From the NCBI GenBank assembly GCA_015350385.1, contig WNKI01000002.1, positions 1,834,663-1,898,662 of the forward strand: DNA of 64,000 nucleotides, given 5' to 3'. This stretch comes from Aculops lycopersici (taxonomy: Eukaryota; Arthropoda; Arachnida; Trombidiformes; Eriophyidae). This document shows positions 20,574 through 31,406 of this stretch, in pieces; position 1 is the stretch's first letter; every line of letters begins with the position of its first letter. The notes under the pieces were generated by a model. That model was not told where the DNA came from. It searched no databases and saw nothing but the letters and a program-made list of their open reading frames with translations. A program made the translations under genes and the position numbers.

Positions 20574-21720
20574 GGTTGTCGCAGTTGAAGATTTCTAGTT
20601 GGCTTGCTGAATCTATACTAACTCACCCGACTGCCAGAGTCAAACTAGAGCAACAGAGTTAGCGGGTCGCTTGATTGGCGCCGACAACTGGGATCTCGAT
20701 GGCGAGACTCGAGATGAGAGTCTGCGCAGTGATCGATTTCCGGTTTGGTCTGGCTAAAGTGGCGCCGACTGGCAAACAACAAGAGCATTGATACCAGGGA
20801 TTGGCACACCAGAATCCATTCGGATGCATTGAATGGATGGATCAGGCCCTTGCGCTCCACCTGGGGAGCAAGCGGCAAACATTCCGCATCGATTTCGCCA
20901 AGGATCCAGACAGGTGCATTCAACTCGAATGTGCATCAGAAACAAGGAGTCGTCTCACCTGAACTCGCTGTGAGTATTGTCAGTCGTTTTTTGATGAAGA
21001 TGAATGTGCATCGAATTTCGTCATTTCTTCAAGTAGACCATTTCGTTTGAGTTGCCCAGATATCCTCGCGGCGCATTTACATTGTATCTCCAGCTCCTCC
21101 TCTCAACTGTCATCACGAGAGGAGGTGATACAATCTGAAGATGGCAGGTGAGACAACGAGTACTCTGCTGGCTTTGGAAGTAGCGAGTAGGATGAATCGT
21201 GAACCTCAAGAGATGGATAATTTGAGCAGGCTGGATTCTCCAATGGAATCAGCTAGGTGGCGCGGCGTCGGTTCTCCTGCCATCTAGTTAACAAGTCGGA
21301 TGAGGATCGAGCCGATCGACGTTACGCAGCTCGGCGCCAAATTGGCTGTCGAGTCAAATCAATTAACCGCCGCGACTATTAAAGCTAGTGAGTCACTCGC
21401 TGTTGTTGTCGCTGCTAGAGAAAAGCGAGGAGACAAAGTGGCGCCGACGTGAGAGTGCATCAGAAGCACGTTGCCGGCCGAGTGGCTAGTGGTGGTGTGG
21501 AAGAAGGAGACTTCCTATGCGGAGTCCATTGTAACGCCGCGACGGACACTCGATCCGCTCGTTTGGTTGCGGGTGCGAGTCAAGTTTCAATCAGCAGTGA
21601 CACAAGTTGTTGCATTTGGAGACCCAACGCGCGGCGAGCGCATGACTTTGAGCGTTTGGCAAGACACAAATGACAGTGAAAAGTAGACGCGGAGCTTGGT
21701 AAACAAAATCTACAAAAGGA

Positions 21721-21737
21721 ACGACGACGACGACGAC
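21721..21737. repeat. (ACG)n triplet repeat
   Basis: About six ACG units, followed by an AAC/AAT-rich run. Confidence 0.8.
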
Positions 21738-22962
21738 AACACCAACAATGACAATAACAATAACAAGGAGACGCCGATTGTTGTGAACAAGCTAAACTAG
21801 CCGCAACCAAGACGAAAGTTTAAAGGCCATAATGTCGAGCCCCTAGCTTAAGAAGGAAGTCGCGGTGCTGACGCTAGGGGGAGCCAGTGAGGGCGAGGAA
21901 AAAGATGAGTCGTCTGATGTTCGATCGAGCGGCAAAGTAACGGATTTTGTTGCCATTGAATCATGTTGTGCGACGCGTTTGCTGGCTTAGCGGCGGTCTC
22001 GGCGGCGACAATGGAAATTGCGATCCAATTTCGCGACGACAACAACAGCAAAGGCAGTAGCGAGTACAATTCCGGGTCCGACGCTGACGCAAGTGGGAGC
22101 ACGTAGCGCGAAAAACAGACGCTCGCTCGTTTGTCCTCTAGTCAGAAGCCGGGGAGTCCATTGCGACGCTGCTGCGGTTGCGCCCACCCCAAAGGAGCTC
22201 CCTATAAGCGGCGGCCCAAATGGCAGCTCAATGGCACTAGTCAAGGTCACCTCTTGGTGGCGCCGCCGAGTGGAGCGCGGGACGTCTGCTATGCGCATAG
22301 CGATGAGCAAGCGAGTGAGTGCGCGAGAGGAAGGGAAAGTGAACGAGCGAGAGGGAGGGAAAAGAGAAGCTGCTCGCCGGACGCCAGCAGAGCGAGGAGC
22401 GAGACGACGGACACCTACCGACTTGTGCGCTTCTTGAATGCTTTCTTTAAAGTGTCTATCCAAAGTATCCGCTTAAACTGACTCCCGTTTCCGAGTCCCC
22501 CACTGATCCTTAGTTTTTCGCAAGCCAATCGATTGCAAGTCGGCCACTTTGCTCTATTTTTGGCCGCCTCAACTTTGTTTGCTCGCCCCTGGCCGTCTGC
22601 GCCCCAAAGTGACACAAGCAGACGCTCGCGGTGAGCGGGGGAGGGGAGAGGGAGACGAGCATGGCGGGCGAAATGGATTGAAACATTAAGAGGTGCCCTT
22701 TGCATGTCGGCGACTTCACCACTTTGTCGCTCGTTTAAGCGGAAGTACAAATCTGAGCTACGGTTACACGAACTCGGTTGGTTAGCGCGACGAGGTGTAT
22801 CAGCCGCAAGGTTGCACCTAGCCGGCGGGCGGAACACGAGCGCGTGCACTAGATACATCAGAAGCTTCGAGGCGTCCGCAGTGTGGCTGCTGGTTGGGCC
22901 CACGATGACGTAAGCACTGGCTTGCCACTCAACTAGCGAGCAGCAAGCGAGTGGGTCTATCG

Positions 22963-22997
22963 GCTAGCAGCTAGCAGCTAGTAACTAGTAGCTAGAG
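22963..22997. repeat. CTAGCAG-type tandem repeat
   Basis: Short degenerate tandem of CTAGCAG/CTAGTA units. Confidence 0.7.
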
Positions 22998-23640
22998 AGC
23001 TCAGTGGCTCGAAGCAGTGTGGCCCGAAGAGTTTAGCAATTGGGGCGCAGCAAGTGCGACCGCCACTAAGGGAAAGCTTCTCGACGCTTCCAGGCTCGCA
23101 ACTAAGCGGCTGTGTCTCGGCTGAAGGTATGTGCGTCACGTTTGCTAGAAGCGCCACCAGGTGCGTGCGTGTCCGAGCTGCTGCTAACGTCGCTGCAAGC
23201 TTGCCGGGGCATGGGCTGGCCGGGCTGGCCGAGCTGGCCGAGCGACGCCAGGAACACGGCGCACGCGTTCTAAATTTTGCCCCGCAGCTTGCGCCTCCCC
23301 CGCGCTCTTATTTCCTCCCCCAACATTCGAGCTGCTCCCCGACGACGGGCATAGAAATCCGCATAGCGAGCGCCAGACTTGAGCGCCTGCAACTGAGCGG
23401 CCCGCTAGGAGGAGTTATAAGTATCCGCATAGTTGCGCCAGTGAGTTTCGCGGCTGGGCGCGCGGTGAGTCAGCTCGCTAGTTTGGTCTGGCTGCGCTCC
23501 AGGAGTTGCGCGCACCGCGATACCAGAGGCAGCGGCATCAGCATCAGCCGCTAGAAGCTCGCTGCAACTTCTCGGCAAACTTCACTACTCAGTCGCTTGT
23601 TTTCCCTCTCGGCGGTCAGAGTGGCTAACCCGATAGAAGC

Positions 23641-23660
23641 ATAATAATAATTATTATTAT
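23641..23660. repeat. 20-base perfect AT palindrome
   Basis: ATAATAATAA followed directly by its reverse complement, in an AT-rich island about 290 bases before the glutamate synthase start. Confidence 0.85.
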
Positions 23661-23949
23661 TATAATTATACTAACAATACTACAACCAATGCTAATAATG
23701 ATATAATATTCTAGATTAAGATATTCTTTCAAGTTCAGTGCAGCCCAATCTGTACCGAAGCAAATAGATTAATACCCTCTACTCCTCTTTTATTCTTTGT
23801 GTTATAATTTACAAGCCGCCGAGCCTCGCCATTGGCCAGCAGCAAAGAAGCAACGAAATTTTCCACCAGCCCCAGCGACTCTCCACTAGAAACGCCGACT
23901 AGCCAGCGCAACCGCAAGCCACCCGCCTCAAGCCAACCGGGCGCGCAGA

Positions 23950-26900
23950 ATGAACGTGAACCAGCAGAACAAGATGATCCAGCCCTACAAATGCCTCGAC
24001 CTGGGCCGCCGTCTGGCCAAGTCGCCACAACAACCACCTGTCTCGCTCTTCGACCCCAAGTTCGAGCGCGCCGCTTGCGGCGTGGGATTCATCGTGAACA
24101 TCAACGGCGAGGCCTCGCGCAAGTTGCTCGACAACGCGAGCACCATAAGCGAGCGCATGACGCATAGAGGCGCCTGCTCCTGCGACAACTTGACCGGCGA
24201 CGGAGCCGGCGTTATGCTTGGCATTCCCGACCAATACTACCGCCGGCTGCTCGCCCATGACCACCAGTTGGAGTTGCCGCCGCGCGGCCACTACGCCACC
24301 GGAATCCTCTTCCTCGACGCTCAGTGCGAGTCGAGCCGCGAGCAGGCCAAGCAAGCCTTTGCCCAGCTCGCCCAGGAACTCGGGCTCGAGGTGCTCCTCT
24401 GGCGCAGGGTGCCCGCGACCAACGCTTGTCTCGGCAAGGTGGCCATCGAGAGCGAGCCCCACATCCTACAGGTGTTCCTATCTCTCAGCAAAGAGGAACA
24501 GCAACAAGACTTGGGCCCGGAGGAGCAAAGACAGCACTTCCGGCAGAAGGTGTTCATATTGCGCAAACAATCCACGCACAAGATTTTGGCCGCAGGACTC
24601 CGCTTCTACTGCTGCAGTCTCTCCGCCGAGACTATCGTTTACAAGGGTCAGTTTACGCCGGCCCAACTCTGGCAGTACTACGACGATTTGCGCCACCCCG
24701 AGATGGCCAGCCACTTGGCCATAGTGCACGCGCGCTTCTCCACCAACACCTATCCGAGTTGGGAGCGCGCCCATCCCATGCGTCTGCTGGCCCACAATGG
24801 TGAAATCAATACACTTAGGGGCAATGTCAACCTGATGCACGCGCGCGAGGGACTCATGAAGTCGTCGCGACTCGGCGCCGACCTCCGCCGGCTCTACCCC
24901 GTCATCGAACCCGACATGTCCGACTCGGGCAGCGTGGACAATGTGCTCGAGTTTTTGGTCAACGCCGGGGACAAGTCGCTACCCGAGGCGGTACTTTGCA
25001 TGGTACCCGAAGCCTGGCACAACGACAAACTGATGGAACCCAACAAACGCGCATTCTACCAATGGGCGAGCTGCATCATGGAACCTTGGGATGGACCAGC
25101 GCTGCTCACCTTCTCGGACGGCCGCTACGTGGGCGCCATCCTCGACCGTAACGGTCTGCGGCCCTCGCGATTCTATCACCTCAACGATGGCCACTTGATC
25201 ATGGCCAGTGAGGTGGGAGTTCTCGACGTGGAGGCGGCCAACGTGCGCCAAAAGGGCCGACTGAAGCCGGGCCGAATGTTGCTCATCGACACCCTCAAGC
25301 ACGAGGTCAAGGACGACGAGGGAGTGAGACAAATGGTACTCGGCCAGCGTCCCTTTGGTCAGTGGATCAAGAAATTGTTTACACTGCACGATTTGCGCTC
25401 AGCTGCCCGGGAAAATACGGAGCTCGGCAGTCCAATCAACGGTCTCGGCGCCACCGACGCCTCTGCAGACTCCAACAACAACAACACCACCTCCAATGCA
25501 AGCCGAACACTAGCAGTCATTCCAAACGGAAGCCAGGTGAACGGAAACGCAAATCAAGGGGACAAGTCCACGCCTCACGTGCGAATCTTCGAGGACAAGC
25601 GACTGCCTCTCTTCGGTTATACCACTGAGATAATCAACCTGCTGCTGCTGCCAATGGTCAAGACGGAAAAGGAGGCACTCGGCTCGATGGGAAACGATAC
25701 GCCACTTGCCTGCCTCTCGCTCTACCAACCACTAACCTACGACTACTTCAAGCAACTGTTTGCCCAGATCACAAATCCGCCAATCGACCCTTTCAGAGAG
25801 AAGATAATCATGTCGCTCAACTGTCCCATTGGCCCAGAACGCAACATTCTCGAGGCCAACGAGGAGCAATGCAATCGGCTTTGGCTCGAGCAGCCCATTC
25901 TATCGATTGCCGATCTCGAGCTCATCAAACGCACCAATTTCCGCAACTGGCGGACCAAAGTGATTGACTGCACATTTCCACCTGGCGACGGGCGCCAAGG
26001 ATTAGTGCGCGCCCTCGACCGCATCTGTCACGAGGCAACGGTGGCCGCTGGTTCCGGCTACTCGCTTGTGGTGCTCACCGACCGCCAAGCGGGACCCGAT
26101 CGAGTGCCCATCTCGGCACTTCTATCGCTAGGCGCAGTACACCATCATCTCATTAGGGAGCGTCAAAGAATGAAGGTTGGTCTCATTGTGGAAACTGGCG
26201 AGGCGCGCGAGGTGCATCACATTTGCGTTCTCCTCGGTTACGGAGCCGATGCCATTTGTCCCTATCTGGTTTTCGAGTTGCTCTCGGCTCTCAAGGCTGA
26301 GGCTAAGTTGCAGATGGACGACGAGCGGATCTTCAAAAACTATGTGGCCGCAGTGGAGCGCGGAATCTCCAAGGTCATGGCCAAGATGGGCATTTCCACG
26401 CTGCAGAGTTACAAGGGAGCGCAAATCTTCGAGGCCGTAGGTCTGAGTAGTGATGTAATAGACAAGTGTTTCAAGAGCACCGCGAGTCGAATCGGCGGCT
26501 CCAACTTCGACGTGCTGGCCGCCGAGGCGCTCAACAGACACCAGCAAACTTTTAACCTCGACAAGACAAGCGACAATTTTGTTTTGCCAGATCCCGGCTA
26601 CTATCATTGGCGTTCGGGTGGCGAGAAGCACATCAACGACCCCGAGGCCATAGCAAACCTACAGGACGCAGCCAAGACAAAGGCCACTAAAGCATATAAG
26701 AGTTTTTCGGATGCCACCGTGAACATGTTGCGTAAGTGCACCTTGCGTGGCCAAACTGAGTTTGTCTATGCAAGGGAGCCAGTGCCACTAGAGGAGGTGG
26801 AGGATGCCAAGCATATAGTTCGTCGTTTTTGCACTGGCGCCATGAGTTTTGGTTCCATCTCCATCGAGGCGCACCAAACGCTGGCCATCGCGATGAACCG

Positions 26901-29900
26901 TATCGGTGGCCGCTCAAATACAGGCGAAGGCGGCGAGGACGCGGACAGGTGGGAGGTTAGGGATCCGGAAAACAACAGGCGCTCTGCCATCAAGCAGATC
27001 GCTTCGGGTAGATTCGGTGTAACGGCGGCCTATGTGGCCAACTCGGACGAGTTGCAGATCAAGATTGCGCAGGGTGCCAAGCCAGGTGAGGGGGGCGAGT
27101 TGCCCGGACACAAGGTGAGCAAGGACATAGCAAAGACACGGCACTCGATTCCGGGCGTCGGATTGATCAGTCCGCCGCCACATCACGACATTTACTCCAT
27201 CGAGGACATTGCCGAGCTTATGTACGATCTCAAGAGTGCCAATCCAAACGCTAGGATCTCCGTCAAGCTGGTCTCAGAGATTGGAGTTGGTATTGTTGCT
27301 GCTGGAGTGGCCAAGGGTAAGGCTGAGCACATAGTCATATCAGGGCACGATGGCGGAACTGGCGCTAGCTCCTGGACTGGAATCAAAAACGCTGGTCTTC
27401 CATGGGAGTTGGGTTTGTCAGAGACCCACCAGGTTTTGGTTGCCAACGATCTAAGGTCACGAGTTATCCTCCAAGTTGACGGTCAACTTAGAACCGCATT
27501 CGACGTGCTAATTGGCGCCATGCTTGGTGCCGACGAGTTTGGCTTCTCCACGGCACCACTTATCTCAATGGGCTGCATCATGATGCGCAAGTGTCACCTC
27601 AACACTTGTCCTGTGGGAATCGCCACCCAAGATCCAATCTTGAGGAAGAAGTTCGAGGGCAAACCCGAACACGTCATCAACTATCTGTTCATGTTAGCAG
27701 AGGATATCCGAGAGCAGCTAGCAAAACTGGGATTCCGCAGTCTACAAGAGATCATTGGTCGCACCGATCTGCTCAGGTTCAGTCCCGACCCTACGAATCC
27801 GAAAGTTTCCTACCTGAACTTTGATGCTATCCTATGCAACGCCCAGTTGCTTAGACCAAACACCTCAATTGTCGGTGGCAGCATGAAGCAAGACTTCCAG
27901 CTGGAGAAGCGGCTCGACAATCAACTCATTGCTCAGGCTCAAAAGGTCATCGATGACCCGAGAAATGGCAAGCCCATAACAGTCAGCATGCGCATAGGCA
28001 ACACCGATCGAGCCTTCGCCTCGACCTTGAGTTACCACATAGCGAAGAGACACGGCGAGGCTGGTCTTGGTGCCAACAACATGATAAATATCCACTTGCG
28101 CGGCACTGCTGGCCAATCATTCTGCGCCTTCCTGCCAACAGGTGTTACCGCCTACTTGGAGGGCGACGCAAACGACTACGTGGCCAAGGGATTGTCTGGA
28201 GGAAAGGTTGTCGTGTATCCTCCCAAGGATGCGCCATTGGAGTTCAAGTCGGAGGAGAACATTATTGTGGGTAATGTTTGCATGTATGGAGCAACCACAG
28301 GTACGGTTTTTATTCGCGGCATTGCCTCGGAGCGATTCTGTGTCAGGAACTCGGGCGCCACTGCAGTGGTTGAGGGCATTGGGGACCACGGATGCGAGTA
28401 CATGACCGGCGGTTTGGTAGTTGTGCTCGGCTCAACAGGTAGAAACTTTGCCGCTGGAATGTCTGGGGGTCTTGCCTACGTGTGGGACCAGCAAAAACAA
28501 CTGGCTAGCCTATGCAACCCAGAAATGGTTGACTTGATGCTAATCACCGACGAGGGCGAGTTCGAATCGTTGCGCAAGCTCATCGAGGAGTTCGCCTTGG
28601 ACACTGGTTCAGTGCGCGCTCTGAACATCCTGCAAGACTGGCAAAACGCCCGAAACATCTTCGTCAAGGTATTCCCCAAAGAGTACCAGCGAGCATTGCG
28701 CCAGATCAAGGAGGAGGAGGAGGAGGAGCAAACTACCAAAACTGCTGACAAGAGTAACGGCACCAGCAACCCGGAAAGCCTTGCAAATGGCTCCGCAGAA
28801 TCCAATGGACAAGTTAATGGCTTGGCAGGCAAGAAGCCGGCGAGCGACGTCAAGGACATCGAAGATTCGCTAAATGGCAATCAGCTCGACAAGGTGAGAG
28901 GGTTTATGAAGTACAAGCGCATCAAGGGATATTACCGAGAGCCGAAGCAGCGCATGTCCGACTGGAACGAGATCTTCGATCAGAAGCTCATCAGAGACAA
29001 TGTACGCGTTCAGGCGACCAGGTGCATGGATTGTGGTGTTCCACTTTGCCAAACTTCCTACGGATGTCCCTTAGGCAACATCATACCCAAATGGAATGAC
29101 CTGGTGCACAGGGACGACTGGCAGCAGGCCATCTTCCAACTGCTTCAGACAAACAACTTTCCCGAGTTCACAGGTCGAGTGTGTCCAGCTCCCTGCGAGG
29201 GTGCCTGTGTTCTCGGCATCAACGAGTCACCTGTGGCCATCAAGACTATTGAGGTTTCAATCATTGAGGTGGCCTATGAGCGTGGCTGGATCAAGGCTCA
29301 ACCACCCGCCGTGCGAACTGGCAAGCGAGTGGCCGTCATTGGCTCGGGTCCGGCTGGTCTGGCTTGTGCGGCGCAACTCAACAAAGCCGGTCACCTGGTC
29401 ACCGTTTTAGAGCGCAATGATCGTGTTGGTGGTCTTCTTCAGTATGGAATTCCAAGCATGAAATTATCCAAGCAAGTGGTGCAACGGAGAATCAATCTCA
29501 TGGCTGAGGAGGGAATCATGTTCAAGACAGGTGTCAATGTTGGTAGCAATTACGATGCTCGCCAACTCTACAACGAGTTTGACGCCATTTGCATTGCTAC
29601 CGGCGCCACTTGGCCACGAGATCTCAAGATTCCAGGCAGGGAGCTGAACGGAATCCACTATGCGATGTCATTCTTGGAGACTTGGCAGAAGCAGCAAATG
29701 ATGCAACAGGGTAGCGCACCCAGCGACACCAAGCCCACCATCAGTGCCAAGGACAAGCGAGTGGTCGTGATTGGTGGTGGCGACACCGGATGCGACTGCA
29801 TAGGTACCTCTCTGCGTCAAGGAGCCAAGAATATTACATCATTCGAAATCTTGCCAAAGCCACCGACAACTCGCGCCGACGACAATCCCTGGCCACAGTG

Positions 29901-30426
29901 GCCCAAGGTCTTGAGGACGGATTACGGATACGAAGAAGTCAAGCTGACTGAGGGCGAGGATCCAAGAAGGTTCTGCATCAGCAGCAAGAAGTTTGTTGAC
30001 GACGGCAAAGGGAATGTATGCGGAGTTGAAACAGTCCAAGTGGAATGGTACAAGGGCGAGGACGACCAGTTTAAGTTGCGCGAGATACCAGGAAGCGAGA
30101 AATACTACGAATGCGACTTGGTGCTCATAGCGATGGGATTCCTCGGCACAGAGAACTACCTGGCCGAGCAGTTGGGTTTAAAGCGGGACGCTAGGTCCAA
30201 CATCCAAACACCAACTGGCTCATACAAGACTAGTATCGATCGAGTTTACACAGCCGGCGACTGTCGCCGAGGACAATCGCTTGTGGTGCATGCCATCAAT
30301 GAAGGCAGACAAGCAGCGAGGCAAATAGACGCCGATTTTAATAATGGGCTTTCAACCCTGGCCGGCCCCGGTGGAGTGGTTCCGCCACAGCCGGTGGTGG
30401 GTCAGGCTACAAGTGTTTCTAGTTAA
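23950..30426 (+). CDS. NADH-type glutamate synthase, fused large and small subunits
   Basis: 2158 residues in one intronless exon. It makes two glutamates from glutamine and 2-oxoglutarate using NAD(P)H. Domain order: class II glutamine amidotransferase from catalytic Cys43 (ERAACGVGF; the first 42 residues are likely a removed propeptide), central domain, FMN synthase domain (GAMSFGSIS, SGHDGGTGASSW), 3Fe-4S cysteines near residue 1207 (CIMMRKCHLNTCPVG), and the Gly-rich beta-helix domain. A 50-residue Glu/Asn/Ser linker leads to the GltD-like part from ~1640: Fe-S cysteines (CMDCGVPLCQ, CPAPCEGAC), FAD motif VAVIGSGPAGLACA near 1793, NAD(P) motif VVVIGGGDTGCDC near 1937, and YTAGDCRRGQSLV. 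Length fits eukaryotic GOGAT. A ~60-residue Asn/Ser-rich insertion near residues 495-545 looks lineage-specific. Confidence 0.96.
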   Translation: MNVNQQNKMIQPYKCLDLGRRLAKSPQQPPVSLFDPKFERAACGVGFIVNINGEASRKLLDNASTISERMTHRGACSCDNLTGDGAGVMLGIPDQYYRRLLAHDHQLELPPRGHYATGILFLDAQCESSREQAKQAFAQLAQELGLEVLLWRRVPATNACLGKVAIESEPHILQVFLSLSKEEQQQDLGPEEQRQHFRQKVFILRKQSTHKILAAGLRFYCCSLSAETIVYKGQFTPAQLWQYYDDLRHPEMASHLAIVHARFSTNTYPSWERAHPMRLLAHNGEINTLRGNVNLMHAREGLMKSSRLGADLRRLYPVIEPDMSDSGSVDNVLEFLVNAGDKSLPEAVLCMVPEAWHNDKLMEPNKRAFYQWASCIMEPWDGPALLTFSDGRYVGAILDRNGLRPSRFYHLNDGHLIMASEVGVLDVEAANVRQKGRLKPGRMLLIDTLKHEVKDDEGVRQMVLGQRPFGQWIKKLFTLHDLRSAARENTELGSPINGLGATDASADSNNNNTTSNASRTLAVIPNGSQVNGNANQGDKSTPHVRIFEDKRLPLFGYTTEIINLLLLPMVKTEKEALGSMGNDTPLACLSLYQPLTYDYFKQLFAQITNPPIDPFREKIIMSLNCPIGPERNILEANEEQCNRLWLEQPILSIADLELIKRTNFRNWRTKVIDCTFPPGDGRQGLVRALDRICHEATVAAGSGYSLVVLTDRQAGPDRVPISALLSLGAVHHHLIRERQRMKVGLIVETGEAREVHHICVLLGYGADAICPYLVFELLSALKAEAKLQMDDERIFKNYVAAVERGISKVMAKMGISTLQSYKGAQIFEAVGLSSDVIDKCFKSTASRIGGSNFDVLAAEALNRHQQTFNLDKTSDNFVLPDPGYYHWRSGGEKHINDPEAIANLQDAAKTKATKAYKSFSDATVNMLRKCTLRGQTEFVYAREPVPLEEVEDAKHIVRRFCTGAMSFGSISIEAHQTLAIAMNRIGGRSNTGEGGEDADRWEVRDPENNRRSAIKQIASGRFGVTAAYVANSDELQIKIAQGAKPGEGGELPGHKVSKDIAKTRHSIPGVGLISPPPHHDIYSIEDIAELMYDLKSANPNARISVKLVSEIGVGIVAAGVAKGKAEHIVISGHDGGTGASSWTGIKNAGLPWELGLSETHQVLVANDLRSRVILQVDGQLRTAFDVLIGAMLGADEFGFSTAPLISMGCIMMRKCHLNTCPVGIATQDPILRKKFEGKPEHVINYLFMLAEDIREQLAKLGFRSLQEIIGRTDLLRFSPDPTNPKVSYLNFDAILCNAQLLRPNTSIVGGSMKQDFQLEKRLDNQLIAQAQKVIDDPRNGKPITVSMRIGNTDRAFASTLSYHIAKRHGEAGLGANNMINIHLRGTAGQSFCAFLPTGVTAYLEGDANDYVAKGLSGGKVVVYPPKDAPLEFKSEENIIVGNVCMYGATTGTVFIRGIASERFCVRNSGATAVVEGIGDHGCEYMTGGLVVVLGSTGRNFAAGMSGGLAYVWDQQKQLASLCNPEMVDLMLITDEGEFESLRKLIEEFALDTGSVRALNILQDWQNARNIFVKVFPKEYQRALRQIKEEEEEEQTTKTADKSNGTSNPESLANGSAESNGQVNGLAGKKPASDVKDIEDSLNGNQLDKVRGFMKYKRIKGYYREPKQRMSDWNEIFDQKLIRDNVRVQATRCMDCGVPLCQTSYGCPLGNIIPKWNDLVHRDDWQQAIFQLLQTNNFPEFTGRVCPAPCEGACVLGINESPVAIKTIEVSIIEVAYERGWIKAQPPAVRTGKRVAVIGSGPAGLACAAQLNKAGHLVTVLERNDRVGGLLQYGIPSMKLSKQVVQRRINLMAEEGIMFKTGVNVGSNYDARQLYNEFDAICIATGATWPRDLKIPGRELNGIHYAMSFLETWQKQQMMQQGSAPSDTKPTISAKDKRVVVIGGGDTGCDCIGTSLRQGAKNITSFEILPKPPTTRADDNPWPQWPKVLRTDYGYEEVKLTEGEDPRRFCISSKKFVDDGKGNVCGVETVQVEWYKGEDDQFKLREIPGSEKYYECDLVLIAMGFLGTENYLAEQLGLKRDARSNIQTPTGSYKTSIDRVYTAGDCRRGQSLVVHAINEGRQAARQIDADFNNGLSTLAGPGGVVPPQPVVGQATSVSS

Positions 30427-30451
30427 AATTTGTTAAGTTATCATTGAGTTG

Positions 30452-30457
30452 ATTAAA
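30452..30457 (+). terminator. Variant poly(A) signal of glutamate synthase
   Basis: ATTAAA 25 bases after the stop, in the 98-base gap to the convergent zinc-finger gene. Confidence 0.55.
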
Positions 30458-30520
30458 TAGCAGAAACTCACATCGAATGTTGGCAATACATAGCTTGAGT
30501 ATTAAGATACAATTCAATTG

Positions 30521-30526
30521 TTTATT
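30521..30526 (-). terminator. Poly(A) signal overlapping the zinc-finger stop codon
   Basis: Minus-strand AATAAA whose first two A's are the last two bases of the TAA stop at 30527-30525, implying a 3' UTR of only about 15-30 bases. Confidence 0.65.
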
Positions 30527-31406
30527 ATAGACCCTCTACAACCTGATTGGTTTTACCGCATTCTGTGGTCTGCAGGTGCTTCTGCAGCACGGCTGGCATT
30601 AGGAAGCCCTTGCTGCAATTGTTGCAAAAGTGGGGGTACTCCTTGGTATGAATAGCTATTACATGATTACGGAGGGATGAGCTCTGATTGAAGCGACAGT
30701 CGCAACGGTTGCAGTGGTAGGGTTTCTCGCCGGTGTGAGTTAAGATGTGGCGTTGGAGATGAGATTTTGTTTTGAAAGACTTGCCGCAATGGCAACAACT
30801 AAACTTTCGGGGTCCATGGTTACCGTCTTTTGTAAGGCGAGCCTTTCGGTTGCCTTTGCCCTTACCTGTAGACCTTGATGGTCGACTGGGCTTAGTTACT
30901 ATCTCCTGAGGAGTGGTCTGGTTGGCGCCCCATGATTCTTGAGGAGCGGGGCGCTCTTCTTCTTCCTCGTCCTCCTCGTCATCTTCGTCGTCGTCCTCCT
31001 CCTCTGCATCATCGTCATCATCCTCGTCATCTTCGTCCTCCTCCTCAACCTCCTCTTCTTCCTCGCCCATGTTCTCATTGTCGAGTTGTAGGTTGTATAT
31101 GTTGAAATCGGTTGCAGTTCCAATTGATCTTCGACCCTTGAGCCCGTCGACCTCCTCCTCACTGATGCCCGAGGCTCGACCGAGGATCTCCTGACAGACC
31201 TCGCAACTATGGGGCGGCTCGTTCTTGTGGCTTATGTTATGGAGGTGGGCTTCATTCTCGGATGTGTAGACCATCTGGCAGTGGGTGCATGGATAGATTT
31301 TCCTGTTGTCTTGCACGGCATGCCTCTGTCGGTGCTCTTGGAAATATTTCAAGCATACGTAGAGGGCCGAGCAAGTCTCGCAAGTATATACACTTTTCTT
31401 GTTCAT
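30525..31406 (-). CDS. C2H2 zinc-finger protein with acidic domain
   Basis: 293 residues, single exon, ATG 31406. The N-terminal part has two C2H2 fingers (YTCETC...HRQRH; YPCTHC...HNISH) and a third CxxC motif (HSCEVCQEIL) without its His pair. A run of about 45 Glu/Asp residues follows, then a basic linker. Three C-terminal fingers are joined by a TGEKPY-type linker (FSCCHCGKSFKTKSHLQRHILTH; YHCNRCDCRFNQSSSLRNHVIAIH; HFCNNCSKGFLMPAVLQKHLQTTEC, with C as the last ligand). Probably a nuclear DNA-binding protein. I cannot assign an orthologue. It is divergent from eL36, with 567 bases between start codons. Confidence 0.85.
   Translation of the reverse strand: MNKKSVYTCETCSALYVCLKYFQEHRQRHAVQDNRKIYPCTHCQMVYTSENEAHLHNISHKNEPPHSCEVCQEILGRASGISEEEVDGLKGRRSIGTATDFNIYNLQLDNENMGEEEEEVEEEDEDDEDDDDDAEEEDDDEDDEEDEEEEERPAPQESWGANQTTPQEIVTKPSRPSRSTGKGKGNRKARLTKDGNHGPRKFSCCHCGKSFKTKSHLQRHILTHTGEKPYHCNRCDCRFNQSSSLRNHVIAIHTKEYPHFCNNCSKGFLMPAVLQKHLQTTECGKTNQVVEGL

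Larger units (their letters stand above)
20574..23949. other. 3.4-kb gene-free stretch upstream of glutamate synthase
   Basis: Divergent 5' flanks of the Ig gene (-) and glutamate synthase (+). It contains an ACG triplet repeat, a CTAGCAG-type repeat and an AT palindrome. No convincing exon was seen. Confidence 0.5.

Noticed and set aside
22000..22470. Overlapping frames on both strands near 22.0-22.5 kb
   Set aside because: Mirror frames in GC-rich DNA with no splice support and no recognisable domain.
23054..23554. Plus-strand frame of 166 codons upstream of glutamate synthase
   Set aside because: Compositionally biased, lacks an ATG-led family match, and is followed by AT-rich noncoding DNA.
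30899..31162. Arg/Thr/Met-rich frame within the zinc-finger gene
   Set aside because: Out-of-frame shadow of the Glu/Asp run.
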